DNA of 64,000 nt from Orthonyx spaldingii (GCA_013397795.1 VZTJ01000628.1:215158-279157); one strand, 5' to 3'. Positions 1 through 10,760 are shown, numbered from the stretch's first letter. Made by a program: numbers and translations. The notes: generated by a model not told the origin, from the letters alone.

Positions 1-89
1 GGGGGGGGCGGGCGCACGGCGCATGTCCGCCCGCGCCGCGCCTCCGCCAGACGCTGCCCCCCGCCGCCAAACTCACCACCATCTTCTGC

Positions 90-233
90 ATGTGCAACAT
101 TAGCAGCCGGACACACGCCGCTCCCCGGCGATGGAGACTGCGGGAAAAATCCGCCGCGGCGGCGTGGCTTGCTGAAGCGGCTACCGGGAGAGAGGCAGAG
201 CGCGAGCGGGAGAGGATAGCGAGCAGATACTAA
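90..233 (+). other. Upstream ORF 1 (47 codons)
   Basis: An ATG at 90 opens a 47-codon frame ending in TAA at 231-233, well before the GRIA4 start. Its context is weak (T at -3, T at +4). It would matter only if transcription starts upstream of 90, which I cannot tell. The peptide is Arg/Ala/Glu-rich as expected of GC-rich leader sequence and resembles no family I know. It could act as a translational brake, or it could be fortuitous. Confidence 0.35.
131..175 (+). other. Upstream ORF 2 (14 codons, strong start context)
   Basis: The ATG at 131 has G at -3 and G at +4, a strong Kozak context, and reads 14 codons to a TGA at 173-175. It lies inside uORF 1 in a different frame and is in frame with the GRIA4 start, but terminates 282 nt before it. 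If it is in the mature leader it is the upstream start most likely to engage ribosomes. Function is inferred only from position and context. Confidence 0.4.
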
Positions 234-245
234 AGCAAAACCACC

Positions 246-344
246 AGAAAAAAAAAAAGAAAAAAAAAAAAAGAAAAAGGAGGAAATCTCTCTTTTTCTT
301 CCCCTTCCCCTTTTTTTCTTTTCTTTCTTTCTTTCTTTTTTTTT
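246..344 (+). repeat. Abutting poly-purine (41 nt) and poly-pyrimidine (58 nt) runs in the 5' leader
   Basis: Positions 246-286 are purine only (mostly A with G interruptions) and 287-344 are pyrimidine only (CT-rich, with a CTTT-type repeat near 317-336). The two runs meet without a spacer. In RNA the A-rich arm can pair with the T(U)-rich arm to make a long imperfect hairpin. In DNA such asymmetric runs can adopt triplex (H-DNA) forms. The tract lies between the CpG-rich segment and the start codon, so it is probably in the 5' UTR. Homopurine/homopyrimidine tracts are slippage-prone and length may vary between individuals. Confidence 0.9.
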
Positions 345-391
345 ATTTTTTTGTTTTATTCCTGGTTTTGTGTGTATCCTCCTCGCCCTCG

Positions 392-403
392 ATGCCTCTT
401 TGA
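392..403 (+). other. Minimal upstream ORF 3 (ATG CCT CTT TGA)
   Basis: A three-codon upstream ORF in frame with GRIA4. Its TGA at 401-403 is the last in-frame stop before the receptor start and leaves a 54-nt interval to the main ATG. There is no other in-frame ATG between, which fixes 458 as the start of the long frame. Context is weak (T at -3, C at +4). A short uORF this close could modestly reduce initiation; that is inference. Confidence 0.45.
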
Positions 404-457
404 GCAGCATCCAGCGAGCGAGCCGGGAGAAGGCGAGACAGAGAGGCAGAAGAGAAG

Positions 458-545
458 ATGAGGATAATTTGCAGACAGCTTGTCTTGTTGTTTTCTGGCT
501 TTTGGGGACTAGCAATGGGAGCTTTTCCTAGCAGCGTGCAAATAG
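458..545 (+). CDS. GRIA4: GRIA4 coding exon 1 (GluA4 signal peptide and mature N terminus)
   Basis: This exon encodes residues 1-29 plus the first base of codon 30 of the AMPA-type ionotropic glutamate receptor subunit GluA4, a ligand-gated cation channel subunit that mediates fast excitatory transmission at postsynaptic membranes. Residues 1-21 are a signal peptide: MRIICRQ, a hydrophobic core LVLLFSGFWGLA, then cleavage expected after MG. The mature chain begins AFPSSVQI, the first strand of the amino-terminal (LIVBP-like) domain. The sequence distinguishes GluA4 from GluA1-3 (GluA2 reads SSNSIQIGGLF here). The start has A at -3 and an in-frame stop 54 nt upstream. The exon ends at a consensus donor, ATAG|GTAAGC, leaving phase 1, which matches exon 2. 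Residue 5 is Cys where I recall Ser in mammalian GluA4. The full protein is about 900 residues, so this is only the beginning. Confidence 0.96.
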
Positions 546-882
546 GTAAGCGCTGCATTGGGCTGCATACGTGTCCAGGGGTTCAATCCTTTGCGAAGTG
601 AGTTGGAAAGGAGGCTCTGAAGGCAGTTCTTGCAGATTTCTCCTCCAGCACCATCCCGTTTCCATGCCTTCACGAATCATCCTCGTGTTTCTGTATACGT
701 GCCTCCGTGTGTGTGTGTGTAAATATTTCTGTGTGCGTTCGCGTGCGGGAGGGAGGATGCTTATCTTTTGCAGAACTCCTTGGAGCCCCGGGTGTGCGAT
801 ATCGGCAGGGCAGGAAGGGGCTCGGGGCTGATGGCCCTTGCCTGCTTCAGCCCCCTCCGGCTCCGCTTGCTTTGCCTGACTC

Positions 883-883
883 N
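883..883. other. Ambiguous base N (likely assembly join)
   Basis: The only N in the window. The 11 bases TTGCCTGACTC occur immediately before it (872-882) and immediately after it (884-894). This is the pattern left when two overlapping contig ends are abutted with a placeholder instead of being merged, so true sequence may lack one copy. It lies in intron 1 and does not affect coding. Confidence 0.75.
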
Positions 884-1664
884 TTGCCTGACTCCCGAAG
901 GAATGGCGAGTCCTGGGCACCGGAGCTTGCGGTAGCCGGCAGGAATGGGGGGTAAAAGGCAACGCCGTCCTTCGTTCCTCTCTGTTGTTGGAAAGTTTAG
1001 GGTTTTGTAGGTGTCTCCCTGTAGTCCTGTGCCCCATCCTCACCCCTTTTCCATCGCCTCCTGCTTCCTTCCTTTCGGACGTGTTTCGGATGGGACGCAG
1101 CTATCTGAATTCTTTCCAGCTCAGCTCCATCACTGCATCATTCCTTGTGGACTTGTAAAGATGCTGCTAATAAGGCTGAGCTGCTCCCTGCCTGCACATG
1201 GCTGCAGAGGAGCAAAGTTCATTATATTCCTCTTCAGTGCAGATTATCCTACATCGAGTTGGTATTTTCTTTTTTTTTAATCCAGAAAGCATCGTTCCGC
1301 TTAATCAGCCCGCTACTTAATGTGAGAGGCTGTTGAGCAGCTGATTTACCAGTGTGTTCGGTATCAGGGAGATGGAGGCTAAACACTTTAAAAGGTCACT
1401 GTAATCATGACAAATCTGGGTATTTAGGTATGAAAGGCTGAAAACTGAGAAGTCAGAAAAGAAGTAGGAATGCATCAGGGAGGTTAAAATCGATTGAGGA
1501 CAGTGATTTAAAGGCAGTGGTTGTGATTATGAATATGATTAGTTCCTTATCCATTAAAGTCTTAGGACTTGCCTTACTGTGCAGCTTTGGGAGAGTCACT
1601 TGCTTGGTCTTACAAGACAGTAAGTAGCTTCCAAATGATTTACCCAGCTTCATTTGCTTTTTGC

Positions 1665-1693
1665 TTTTTTTTTTTTTTTTTTTTTTTTTTTTT
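1665..1693 (+). repeat. Poly-T (29) forming the polypyrimidine tract of the exon 2 acceptor
   Basis: An uninterrupted run of 29 T followed by GTAG and exon 2. It satisfies the need for a pyrimidine tract (U2AF binding) but is an unusually long pure homopolymer for a splice acceptor. Homopolymers of this length are prone to replication slippage and sequencing error, so the exact count should be treated as approximate. Confidence 0.95.
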
Positions 1694-1697
1694 GTAG

Positions 1698-1856
1698 GTG
1701 GTCTCTTCATCAGGAACACAGATCAGGAATACACTGCTTTTCGATTAGCAATCTTTCTTCATAACACCAGCCCCAATGCATCCGAAGCACCTTTTAATTT
1801 GGTTCCTCATGTAGACAACATTGAAACAGCTAACAGCTTCGCTGTAACAAATGCCT
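1698..1856 (+). CDS. GRIA4: GRIA4 coding exon 2 (amino-terminal domain, residues 30-82)
   Basis: 159 nt encoding residues 30-82 plus the first base of codon 83. The reading runs GGLFIRNTDQEY (end of strand 1 and entry to helix A), TAFRLAIFLHN (helix A), then PFNLVPHVDNIETANSFAVTNA (strand 2 and following helix). This is the start of the GluA4 amino-terminal domain, the extracellular clamshell that drives AMPA-subunit assembly and lies in the synaptic cleft. N52-T-S and N56-A-S are N-glycosylation sequons typical of GluA4; GluA2 lacks this insert-like segment. The acceptor is TTTTGTAG at 1690-1697 and the donor is GCCT|GTAAGT at 1857. The open frame continues in phase from exon 1 (G|GT, Gly30) and leaves T as the first base of the next codon, expected to be the Phe of the family's FCSQ segment in exon 3. 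No frameshift or stop is seen. Confidence 0.97.
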
Positions 1857-4800
1857 GTAAGTAAACATGCCACTGATCTGACTACCTTATTGGGTAAATT
1901 GCAGTGCAAGGAACAGGAACACACCGTTATCTTGCATTGTAAATACATCAGGAAGTCTGTCTTCGGTACAGATACCCTTTGCAGAAGAGCAAAAGGTGCA
2001 GCAGTCCTTGTTAGTTCCTAACTGGAGCAAAATCCCCTCTCCTGCCTTCTGCTGAGTAACCTGATGTGGCATTTACTTTAGTGTTATTACTGTAGTTTCT
2101 TGCTTCCTGGTTTCTATGGAGATTAATTTTGTTGTTGTAAAGAAAAATTATGAATGTTTCAATAAGTCCATAAACCCCACAGTTACTCTTGTTCACTTCT
2201 GTGCATGCTGTGCCTTGTGTGTGTTTGAAAATATATGATAATGTTTGTGCTCACAAATGCTTTTCTAATGGCTGGAAAGGAGACAGGGAAGCAGTGGTGT
2301 GCAGGATAATACATCTGAGTTGCTTGACGCTGCAGTTGATCTGGTGATGTCACTTGAGGCAGCCCTGCTCTTATATTCTAGGTTGTAAATGTCGCTTACC
2401 ATTTCGTAATGCATACATCCTGTGGATATGTCTCTATGCATCCATACATTGGTGCCAAATCAAGTTAGTATCTGATCTGCTTGATTTCACAGACCATCTC
2501 AACTGGAACAAATATTCTCATCCTACTATATATTTTATAAACACACACATACATACACACAGATGCACGTACACAATGAGAGGAAGACAGAGCAAGAAAT
2601 GCCCTTAACAAATAAGGTAACATTTATTTATTTTTTATTAAAAAAAAACCAAAACAAAGTATAATTAGCCAAACTTGCTACATTTCAGTCACCTCAGGGT
2701 CTTTTCTAGTGATTAAGACACATGCTAGATACGCCTAATCTCTGAGAGGGGCAAAGGATTATTTCTGTTTATTTTCGTGTATGTCTGGCTTCTTAAAAGC
2801 AATTCATGTTATTATGTAAGACAGTGGTATACAGTGGGGCAAAGCTGAAAACTGTAGTAGCGTTGCTACTTTGATGTTCATATTTCAGGACTCTATAGGT
2901 TTTCCTCTGTGGCTCTTAAGTTCTTGAATCCCTCCTCTTCATTCAAGAGTGAATTGCCTCTGGAAGTAGATGCACTAAGCAACATTGCTGAGCAAGTTTA
3001 AAATAGAAACATGCTGGAGAATGCCTTAGTGTTCATTGTGCCTTTGAAATACGTGGTGTGCTTCTCTTAGCTTTCTCACTGCCATCTCTGTGGTACTTTT
3101 TAATATGTAAACATACAATATGCTGTGCAGTTCTCATGAATAATTTATTGCATGATTGCTAAATTTATTTATATGAGTCTTTGCTACTTCAAGTTTCAGA
3201 TGACCTTGCTACTTTATTTAAGAGGAAAAGCTTCTGAGCTGCCAAAATGGCTCCATTCATTTCATGCAGGAAAGACTGATGTCCCATAAAGTGTGAATTC
3301 TATATTAAGCAATGTATTGGTTGTGTTTAGCTTGGAAATCAATATCAAATTATGTAAGGTAAAAACATTTCAAATTATGCTTGGAAAGTGTAAGGAATCA
3401 GGTCTGTGCAGGTGTAGTTCATTTAGAAAATATTACAATTCATGTCAATTTTTGCAAGCACTGATAATATTTATTCCATGGACACCAATGGCACAGTATC
3501 TTTCTAAAACTTAAATTTTTAGTAAAAGAGGATGGGACTAAAATTTTTGTAAACTAAAATCAGCAATTTTAGGTGAAGTCAATTATTTTAGATTCTGCCT
3601 ATGCATCTAGTTCTGACAATTTCTCAGACTATTGTTACTTTTTGGATTAAGGATGTTGCTCAGTATTTCCATTTGAATGTTAGTGAATTAATTCTGATTT
3701 GTACAGATTTGAAAGCGTCTAAAATTGGACCACTTTTCTGTGTAAAACTAAACACCTTGAATTCAAAAACTGTTTGCCCAAAACTTTGCTCATTTACACT
3801 GTTTGCAGCAGATTTTTCTCTCATTCCAACCACCGTATGTTATTTTTGCCTTACATTTAACTGAGGAACGCCTTTCCCATTATGTTTGCTGTCATTTATA
3901 GAAATAGTGATTCATAACCTGATCTTTTTTTTTCCCCTTTAAGCTGAACCCAGTTTCAGTTCCGAAGAGTTTAATGGCTTTAGAAATCATGAATCCTTGT
4001 AGTATGGGGGGAGGCAGAGAAGAAAGGGAAAAGTAAATTTACAGGCTTATGCGTATGTATGTTCATATAATTCTGTACATGTCTGTATTAAATAGAAGTA
4101 AACCTAAAGGCCTTATTTCTGTTTCTACTTGCCACTTAAACCCATATGTGTTTTTGCCCTAGTCCAAGTTTGCATTTATTTCATGTTTTGCAGTCTCGTG
4201 CCAATAATCTGACTACTTCTTCTTTTTAAAAAGAAAAATATTTTTTTAAAAAAATCTGAAGAATATTGTTGAAACAACAGATCTTCTCCTAATGAAATGT
4301 AGGCAAGCCAACTGACAACTGAATGAACATATCTCGTGTTCCTTAAGCTAAATATCAGCAGAATCCTGCAAAAATCAATTGTCTGATAGCTGGAGGACAC
4401 TGGCTTCCATGTGATTGAATTTGCTGGCTTGACAGAGGCTTCTAAAGCGCAGATGTGTGAGGGTTTTCTAACCTAATTAAAGAAACCTCCACCATCAGCT
4501 CTGAATTAAGTGATTTCATGGCAATATGAAATGAAAACTCTTTGCTGAACCGCTGTGAAACTGTGGCTTTGGACCTTGCTATTTGTGTAGAAATTACTCA
4601 GAGCACATGCCCCCAAATATACAGTACAAAAGCCTTAGAGCTGCTGGACCGAGATAAATATTCTTGTGAGTTCAAGCATAAAGCTCTGAGACATTACCAG
4701 TTTCCTCTGTTTCTGTTTCCATTTGCTACAGAGGTTACTTGTGAGGATTCAGGCCTGACCCCTTACATGTGTCAGGGACAGTAGACAGATTATTTCAAAG

Positions 4801-7800
4801 GATTATGGATGGCATACTAGCAGGTTACTCACTGCAACACTGGCAAAACTTTAATGTTTTTTTCTTTTCACTAGGTAAAAAACATACATGAAAATGTTCA
4901 CCCAGGAGTACTTTTGGAACTGGAACAATTTTGTGTATTCAGTGTCATAGCTAATTTCTGATGGTTATTTTATGCATTTTTGTTTTCTTCAAACAGGTGT
5001 AGAATATTGGTATTATTTTAAATCATGGATGCATATGAAATAGGTTGCTTAGCAGATAGAATGTGTTGTGAGTTAGCAAAATTGATCTGATCTATATCAC
5101 TTTGGAGATTTCAGTCCTTTTTCTTTTTCCTTCACATTTGCATGTTTTATTTAAATGCTGTTCATTTCTTTTGCACTACATACATTATTCAGAGAATACT
5201 TCTTACTGCCAGAGCTGAAATTATTCCAAAACATGAATAGTACAAGATTCTTACTCATCAGAACACAATACACCAGAGCTGAAACATTTGTCTATTGGCA
5301 TACATTGGTTTGCACCTTATGCAGCAGGAAATTCTGCTCATGATTAGAAGTCTACCTGCATTCAGTTTGATTTCAGGTGTTGGAGCAATGCACTGATTTT
5401 TGGAGAGGATTGTATATATTTATTCTTTAGCTGAATGCAAAATAATTTTCTTCCCTCCGTGCACCATCTATATAGTACATTAGTATATCTCAGCAACACA
5501 GTCAACATTAAACATGCTTGAATACTTATGAGAGGTAGTACTGTAATTTTACAAGAACTGTTTGCCTTTCAGCTCTTATCTTGTGGTTGAGAATTTTTCT
5601 GTTGAAGTTTCAAAAATCCTTAATCTATAGCAGTTTGCAGTTCTTGCACAGAATTAGGCTAAAGGGGAAGAAGAGAGGTTGATTCAAGTCTTTCATTAGC
5701 GTTTCATACTAAAAGCCTTTCTCTTTGAGTCTCTTTGACTTCATGTGTATTCTGAGATGAATATATACCTAATAAGTGTAATTTAGGGGAAATCAGGCAC
5801 ATCTTTCCTCTTTTGCATGGTTCCATTTTTACTAGATTTTAATCCCAGTAGATGCAACCCCCCCCAAAACATAACCTTGCTTATTATGTGCTACATGGAT
5901 GAGAAGAAAAGCCCACTGAAATGAAAAACTTCGTATCTTGAAATACCTTTCCTGTTTCTCCAAGAGTTAGTGTCTTTCACTCTTGTGCCCTCTAGATTTA
6001 TGTGGGGTTGATGACCTGAAATTGGAGGGCCTGATTCTGCCTCACCAATGGGAATGAAGTTTCTGGGGAAGCTATACTGAGGTCAGAGGCAGCCCTGAGG
6101 ACAGACTGGAGCCTCCCTCATCACCCTTACCTCTCAGTGTATCTGTCTCTGGACTTGTGCATGCTACTGAGGGGAGAGGCAATGTCATTCTGGAGTTAAC
6201 TTTCTGCTGAGGCCTCCAGAAAGCTGAGGAAATAGACTCACATGTAGTATTGCCCTTATGTTGTGACTGTCTGTCATTTTACCTACAGCAGTTTCAACCT
6301 TGATTTACTCCGCTGCATCATAATGGGATTTTCATTAAATTTGGTTATTAATTCTGTTTTATAATTACAACTCAATTTAGCAATAGAAGCGTAACCTTGG
6401 TTGAATAGTCAGTGTCATTTAAAACCATGGCGTTCTTTATTTAGGCAGTGAGGTTTCATACAGCTGAATGGTGTTTTGCTATCAAGAGCAGTGCAGTATT
6501 CCCAAGGATACAGTTTGGAGTGTGTTGGGAGTTACCATACAGTCAGGTTTTAACTGCAAAAGCAAATAGTGTACCAAAAATGGTAGAAAAAGCTAGAAAA
6601 AATGGAACGGAATTAAATTTTACCCTTCTAAAATAGGTTCGATTATAAAAATCTGAAGTGAGTGTTTTGCTTTAATATGTGGAGTTTATCTCAAGCTAGA
6701 CTCCAATTACTGAAAACAATTTCTCCTAACTTTTTTATTATTAGCACTTGCTGATGGAATCAAAGAATGTGTGTGTACTTGGGTGTCATCTGCCATAAGA
6801 AGGATTCTGTATAGTTTTAAGAGATAAGAACATCCATGTTCAAAGAGTTTCATAGCTCTAAATGTGATATTTGTAAATTGCCATACAACAGGGAGAAGAT
6901 CAATTGTCAATATCTCCAATCCGTCAGAGTCTGGTTTTAATTTTCAAGGTTATTGTTGGGAAAATAAACAATGGGCCTTTGCTGACATACAGTCAGGTTT
7001 TTATACTGAAAATCCAGAACATTAATTTCCCTGGCATTAAACAAGACTTTTGTCCTAGCATGTTACTGGACTGACTAAAACTCTAAACTCAAAAGCCTTA
7101 TATTGGCATATAGAAGTAATTTAATGTTCATTTCAGAGGATTAATAAGTAAGATTGTGTTCCTTCTTTCCTTCTGCAGAAGCCAATGCAGTGCAGTACTT
7201 CTTGTGTAGGACAAAGCACTTTACTAAATAAATTAAATTGATTAACTTCAGCTTTATCATTGTAATCTAAGTTTGTATGCTAGTCAAAATAACTCACTCA
7301 TTTCATTTTTAGGTCTTGATTGTTTCGAAACTTGCTTGTTCATGAGAGAGGAAGACGTCTGCTTTGATTTCTTAACGGTATTAGATCCTACTATGAATTG
7401 TGCAATTTCAGATTGTGAGCAGGTGAAGTTCTTTGGATTTAAACATGTTGGACCAAATAACCATTTCTCATAGTTCCTATTCCTTAATATATGACTGATT
7501 TAAGGGTATGAAATCTGTGCTAGTGCGAAAGTGAAGATATCCATATGATTGCAGCAGTGTAATTAAGAGGAAAAATTGGCCTCCTCTCTGGTTTTCCATT
7601 CCTCTGGGTACTTAGCTTGAGGCAAAGATTTTGGACTAGTACAGCACCAGGTCTGCTTCTGCAACTGTGGTGGGCATACCGAAGTTATGTGATAGGATAC
7701 AAAGTCAAACTAGATAATTTATTCCTGTGTAAATCAAGAATTGTTCTCAATTTTGGAAAACAAATTTACTCAAAAGTATCTGATCACAGTGTCTTGTTTG

Positions 7801-8134
7801 GAAATTCTTGGATTGCTTTTGTTGTAATAATTTTCTCAGAAGTTTTAACATCTTTATCTGGTTTGGGTTCTTACATAGCTTTTGGTTTTTATTATTGTTT
7901 TTAAAGAACTTACTGGCTTTTATCAACGTTGATAAGGATTCAGTTGTTTGTCAATGCAGTTATGTGTTGAGTAGTCTCAGAAATTCTATATTAGTGATGT
8001 CTGCTTTCAGGCACCCAAGTTCAAACAGAAAGGCTACCCTACATTTTGTCACTCAGAGACATTCTAGTATATTCCAGAGTCCTTAGCAGCACCTGCCTTC
8101 CTGCTTGGAACTGCTTACTGCTGAACACTTGGGA
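1857..8134 (+). other. GRIA4: GRIA4 intron 2, first part: no gene seen
   Basis: Begins with the consensus donor GTAAGT at 1857. AT-rich unique sequence. The only simple repeat worth naming is a CA/TACA tract at about 2540-2562. Open frames here are short and on both strands without family similarity. No tRNA, exon or mobile element was recognised. Confidence 0.85.
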
Positions 8135-8200
8135 AAATCTGTCCTCCTCTGTGCAATAAATCTGTCCTCCTCTGTGCAATAAATCTGTCCCTCCTCTGTG
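8135..8200. repeat. 23-bp minisatellite, about 2.9 copies
   Basis: A 23-bp unit beginning AAATCTGTCCTCC and ending GTGCAAT occurs at 8135-8157 and, identically, at 8158-8180. A third partial copy at 8181-8200 carries one extra C. Identical adjacent copies suggest a recent tandem duplication or expansion. It falls within an AT-rich intron and has no evident role. Confidence 0.93.
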
Positions 8201-9537
8201 GGGGCAAGTGTCTTCTCTGGGTAGTGCTACTTTCTTGTTAGGACTCTTTTTCTTCCCTACTTTTCCCATAGCCCAGATAAAGTGTCTGCCTGACTTGTAC
8301 AAATAGTGGCAGCTATTGGGTTCCTGGTTCCTCATGGTAAGAAGATGGAACCAGAGTGACACATATCCGTCAGCCTTGTCCTGGCAATGCATTGGAAAGA
8401 CCCAGCTCGTCCTTCCTCTTCACCAGTTCCTCCAGAGCTGACTATAGACAAGTTTTATGTTGGACTCAAATGGGAATACCAAGATACTTACAACAAAGCT
8501 ACTGTAATGACTGGGTTTTGACCAGCTATTCTAACATTAACAAATTCCTCTACAAACACTGGCCCTTGTCCTGCAGTATTTTCCCCCAGACAGAGCTGAT
8601 TGTAATTCAAATAGGGGCCCTACATGAACAGTGATTGTAGATTGGAACCTCTTACAAAGGAGGAATAGTAGGAATCCACTTTTTTTGCAAGGTGAATATG
8701 TTCTCATTTTTCATCTCATAGCTCAAATTTTTAAAGGTATAAAATTGCTTAACTCCTACTATTTTTAAAAACCAAAATGTTTAGCAATTGGACCCCTGGT
8801 ACGTAATTGCCTGTTTACAAAGAAAGTCAGTTGGGCTGCTGTTTTCTTGTGTTCCACAGGCTATTTCAGTGTTTTATTTATATGCATCAGTTGTTCCTGA
8901 AGCATGCAGGCTTGTGCAGTACCTTTCGCTATATTCATGGCCAACATGATCATGACTGCAGGTGTTTTTTTCTGGAAATACAAATACAGCCCAAGAGAAA
9001 GAAAAAGTACTTACACTTTTCAATAGCTTATTTATTATATTATTTGTGGGGAAAGGCTTTAGACATGTTTTGAAGACGTATTAAAACACATAATTATTTA
9101 ATTATTCAGAACAGCTGCTCTGTTTCTCGCTTTCAGACACTCTGTGGAGTAGATCCTGAGCCATTTGTGCCTCCACCCTCTTCAGGTTGCTTCTATGGTA
9201 TATTTTCATAGTAAACTTTTAAACCCATAAAACTGGAACCTCATTTTTATTTGCATATCGTCCTTTTGTGCAGTTCAGGTATGCCTAGTGAATATCCATC
9301 AAATTGGTTTACGAAAGTTCACAGGTAGAGAGAGTTAATTGCTGAAAAGAATTGAGACACTTATGCTTTGCCTTCCACAGTGTTCAAGGATGTGGAATTT
9401 ACATTTTCACATTGTGGTGTAAAAGGTGTTGCATATGTTAGTATTAGAAATTATTATGCAAAATAATTAGGAATTATTATAAAAATATTCTGGTTTTGTT
9501 AATTTCTTTCTCAGATATTTGTTAGGCTTTACTTTTT
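8201..9537 (+). other. GRIA4: GRIA4 intron 2: no feature recognised
   Basis: Unique AT-rich intronic sequence between the minisatellite and the first CR1 fragment. Nothing supportable as a gene or repeat. Confidence 0.7.
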
Positions 9538-9582
9538 ATGATCTTTAAGGCCCTCTTCCAACCCAAATTATTTTATGATTTC
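9538..9582 (+). mobile_element. CR1 LINE 3'-end fragment
   Basis: ATGATCTTTAAGGCCC then TCTTCCAACCCAAATTATTTTATGATTT matches the last ~45 bases of CR1 retrotransposons (ATCTTTAAGGTCCCTTCCAACC... followed by an ATTCTATGATT tail). The sense strand is +. Severely 5'-truncated, as is usual for CR1. Confidence 0.7.
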
Positions 9583-10760
9583 TTTTTGTTAGACATTTCA
9601 CTGATGCCACGATGTTAAAGTCAGATCTGTTTTCCCAGTGATGAAAGCGATTCTTGTAATACATATTCAAGGTAGAAACAGCAGAAAGAGAGGAAATTCT
9701 TGTAGAGCAAAGAAAGTACAAAACGTAGCATATTAATTGTCCCCAGAAGTTTCCTGTTCTACTGTAATATTCCTGATGTACAGTAGAAGGGTTTCATGCA
9801 ACTAGTTAATGTGAGATACCAATCTGGATGTTTTAAGGTTTGGTAAACATTGAGTATAAGGGAGAAAGATTTTATCAAAACCAGGTAATATTCATGTAAA
9901 ATTCAGGAGAAAAAGCTGTAATATTTTTAAAATACCATGTGCCTATCAATGCACTGAGACCTCTGTTTCCTCACCTAAGTTGATGGGGGGAAAATGGAAG
10001 ATTTTACAGACCCTCAGTCTCAGCAGAGTAGTGTAGAATCTTAGTTTAGTGATTTCCTCCAAGTTTTCTGCGTGGATCTGTCGTGGAGAGGTTTGCTAAT
10101 AAAGGCCTCCAGCCTTGGTAATTTCCATCCGTTTAAACTGAGAGGAGTGTTTAAGAGTGGACTTTTCAAAAACACTGCAGCTGGGAGGATAATTGCCTTT
10201 AAAAATCAATAGTCATGGGCTCTTGGCTGACTCAGGAGTTTTTCTCACTTCTCCTCCAAGTAGAAAGCACAAGCCAAGTAAAAAGCTGGCTTTTGGGGCC
10301 CTTTTCACCCCCTGTTAAGATTGTGTCTAGCTGTTTGTGTGGCCTCCAGTAGAGGTCCTTTTTTAAAAGATCAGTATCTTTTGTGCTTCTCTTGGGCGGT
10401 AAAAGCAGCAAAGTAATACTGTAAGTGATTTGTTATTATACAGATGATAATTAGAGCTGCTGTCTGGAGACACAAGCAAAAGTCCAAGAAAAAAGCGTAA
10501 GAGGTGTGTTGAGAGGACCTTCATTGGCATCTGTTGCAGAATTACATACGTCCTGTGAAAGTGTATGTCTGGAAGGTCAAGAGTAGTGCCCTATGGAAGT
10601 GATCCAAGTTACAAGTCCTTGCAGATGATGTAGGAAAGATGTGAAAGCAGTCTGGGGGAGGAAATGTTGACTGATGGCTGTGAGCATCATTGCTTCAAAG
10701 AAGAAAAAGTAAAGGTCACCAAAACAAGTGGGAGTGTGGATAGCACGTAATAATGTTCAC
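9583..10760 (+). other. GRIA4: GRIA4 intron 2: no feature recognised
   Basis: Unique AT-rich intronic sequence. I saw no gene, RNA or recognisable repeat. Confidence 0.7.

Larger units (their letters stand above)
1..245 (+). promoter_or_regulatory. GRIA4: GC-rich promoter / 5' leader of GRIA4
   Basis: The first ~240 bases are strongly GC- and CpG-rich (for example G8CGGGCG at the very start and CCGCCGCGGCGGCG near 151), in contrast to the AT-rich remainder of the window. They lie directly upstream of the GRIA4 start codon. This is the expected look of a CpG-island promoter and the start of the 5' untranslated leader of a neuronal receptor gene. The GGGGCGGGC at 5-13 fits an Sp1/KLF GC box. 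I see no convincing TATA box and no REST/NRSF element. The transcription start cannot be placed from sequence alone, so the split between promoter and 5' UTR is unknown. The island probably extends left of the window. Confidence 0.75.
546..1697 (+). other. GRIA4: GRIA4 intron 1 (1152 bp)
   Basis: Bounded by GTAAGC at 546 and TTTTGTAG ending at 1697; both are canonical GT/AG sites. The 5' half remains moderately GC-rich with a short TG run at 707-720, probably the shoulder of the CpG island. The 3' half turns AT-rich. A single N lies at 883 with an 11-bp repeat on both sides. The intron ends in a 29-base T homopolymer at 1665-1693 that serves as the polypyrimidine tract. No other gene or repeat family was recognised. 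Confidence 0.93.

Noticed and set aside
528..1043. 171-codon minus-strand frame over exon 1 and intron 1
   Set aside because: It runs through the N at 883 and the antisense of the GRIA4 exon and CpG-rich shoulder; no family similarity. Shadow of GC-rich sequence.
5995..6130. GGGCCTGATTCTGCCTCACC stretch resembling an ancient amniote repeat
   Set aside because: Only a short piece is suggestive and the rest does not follow any repeat I can recall well enough to name.
8135..8200. 23-bp repeats as a CRISPR-like array
   Set aside because: The copies are directly adjacent with no spacers, so this is a minisatellite.
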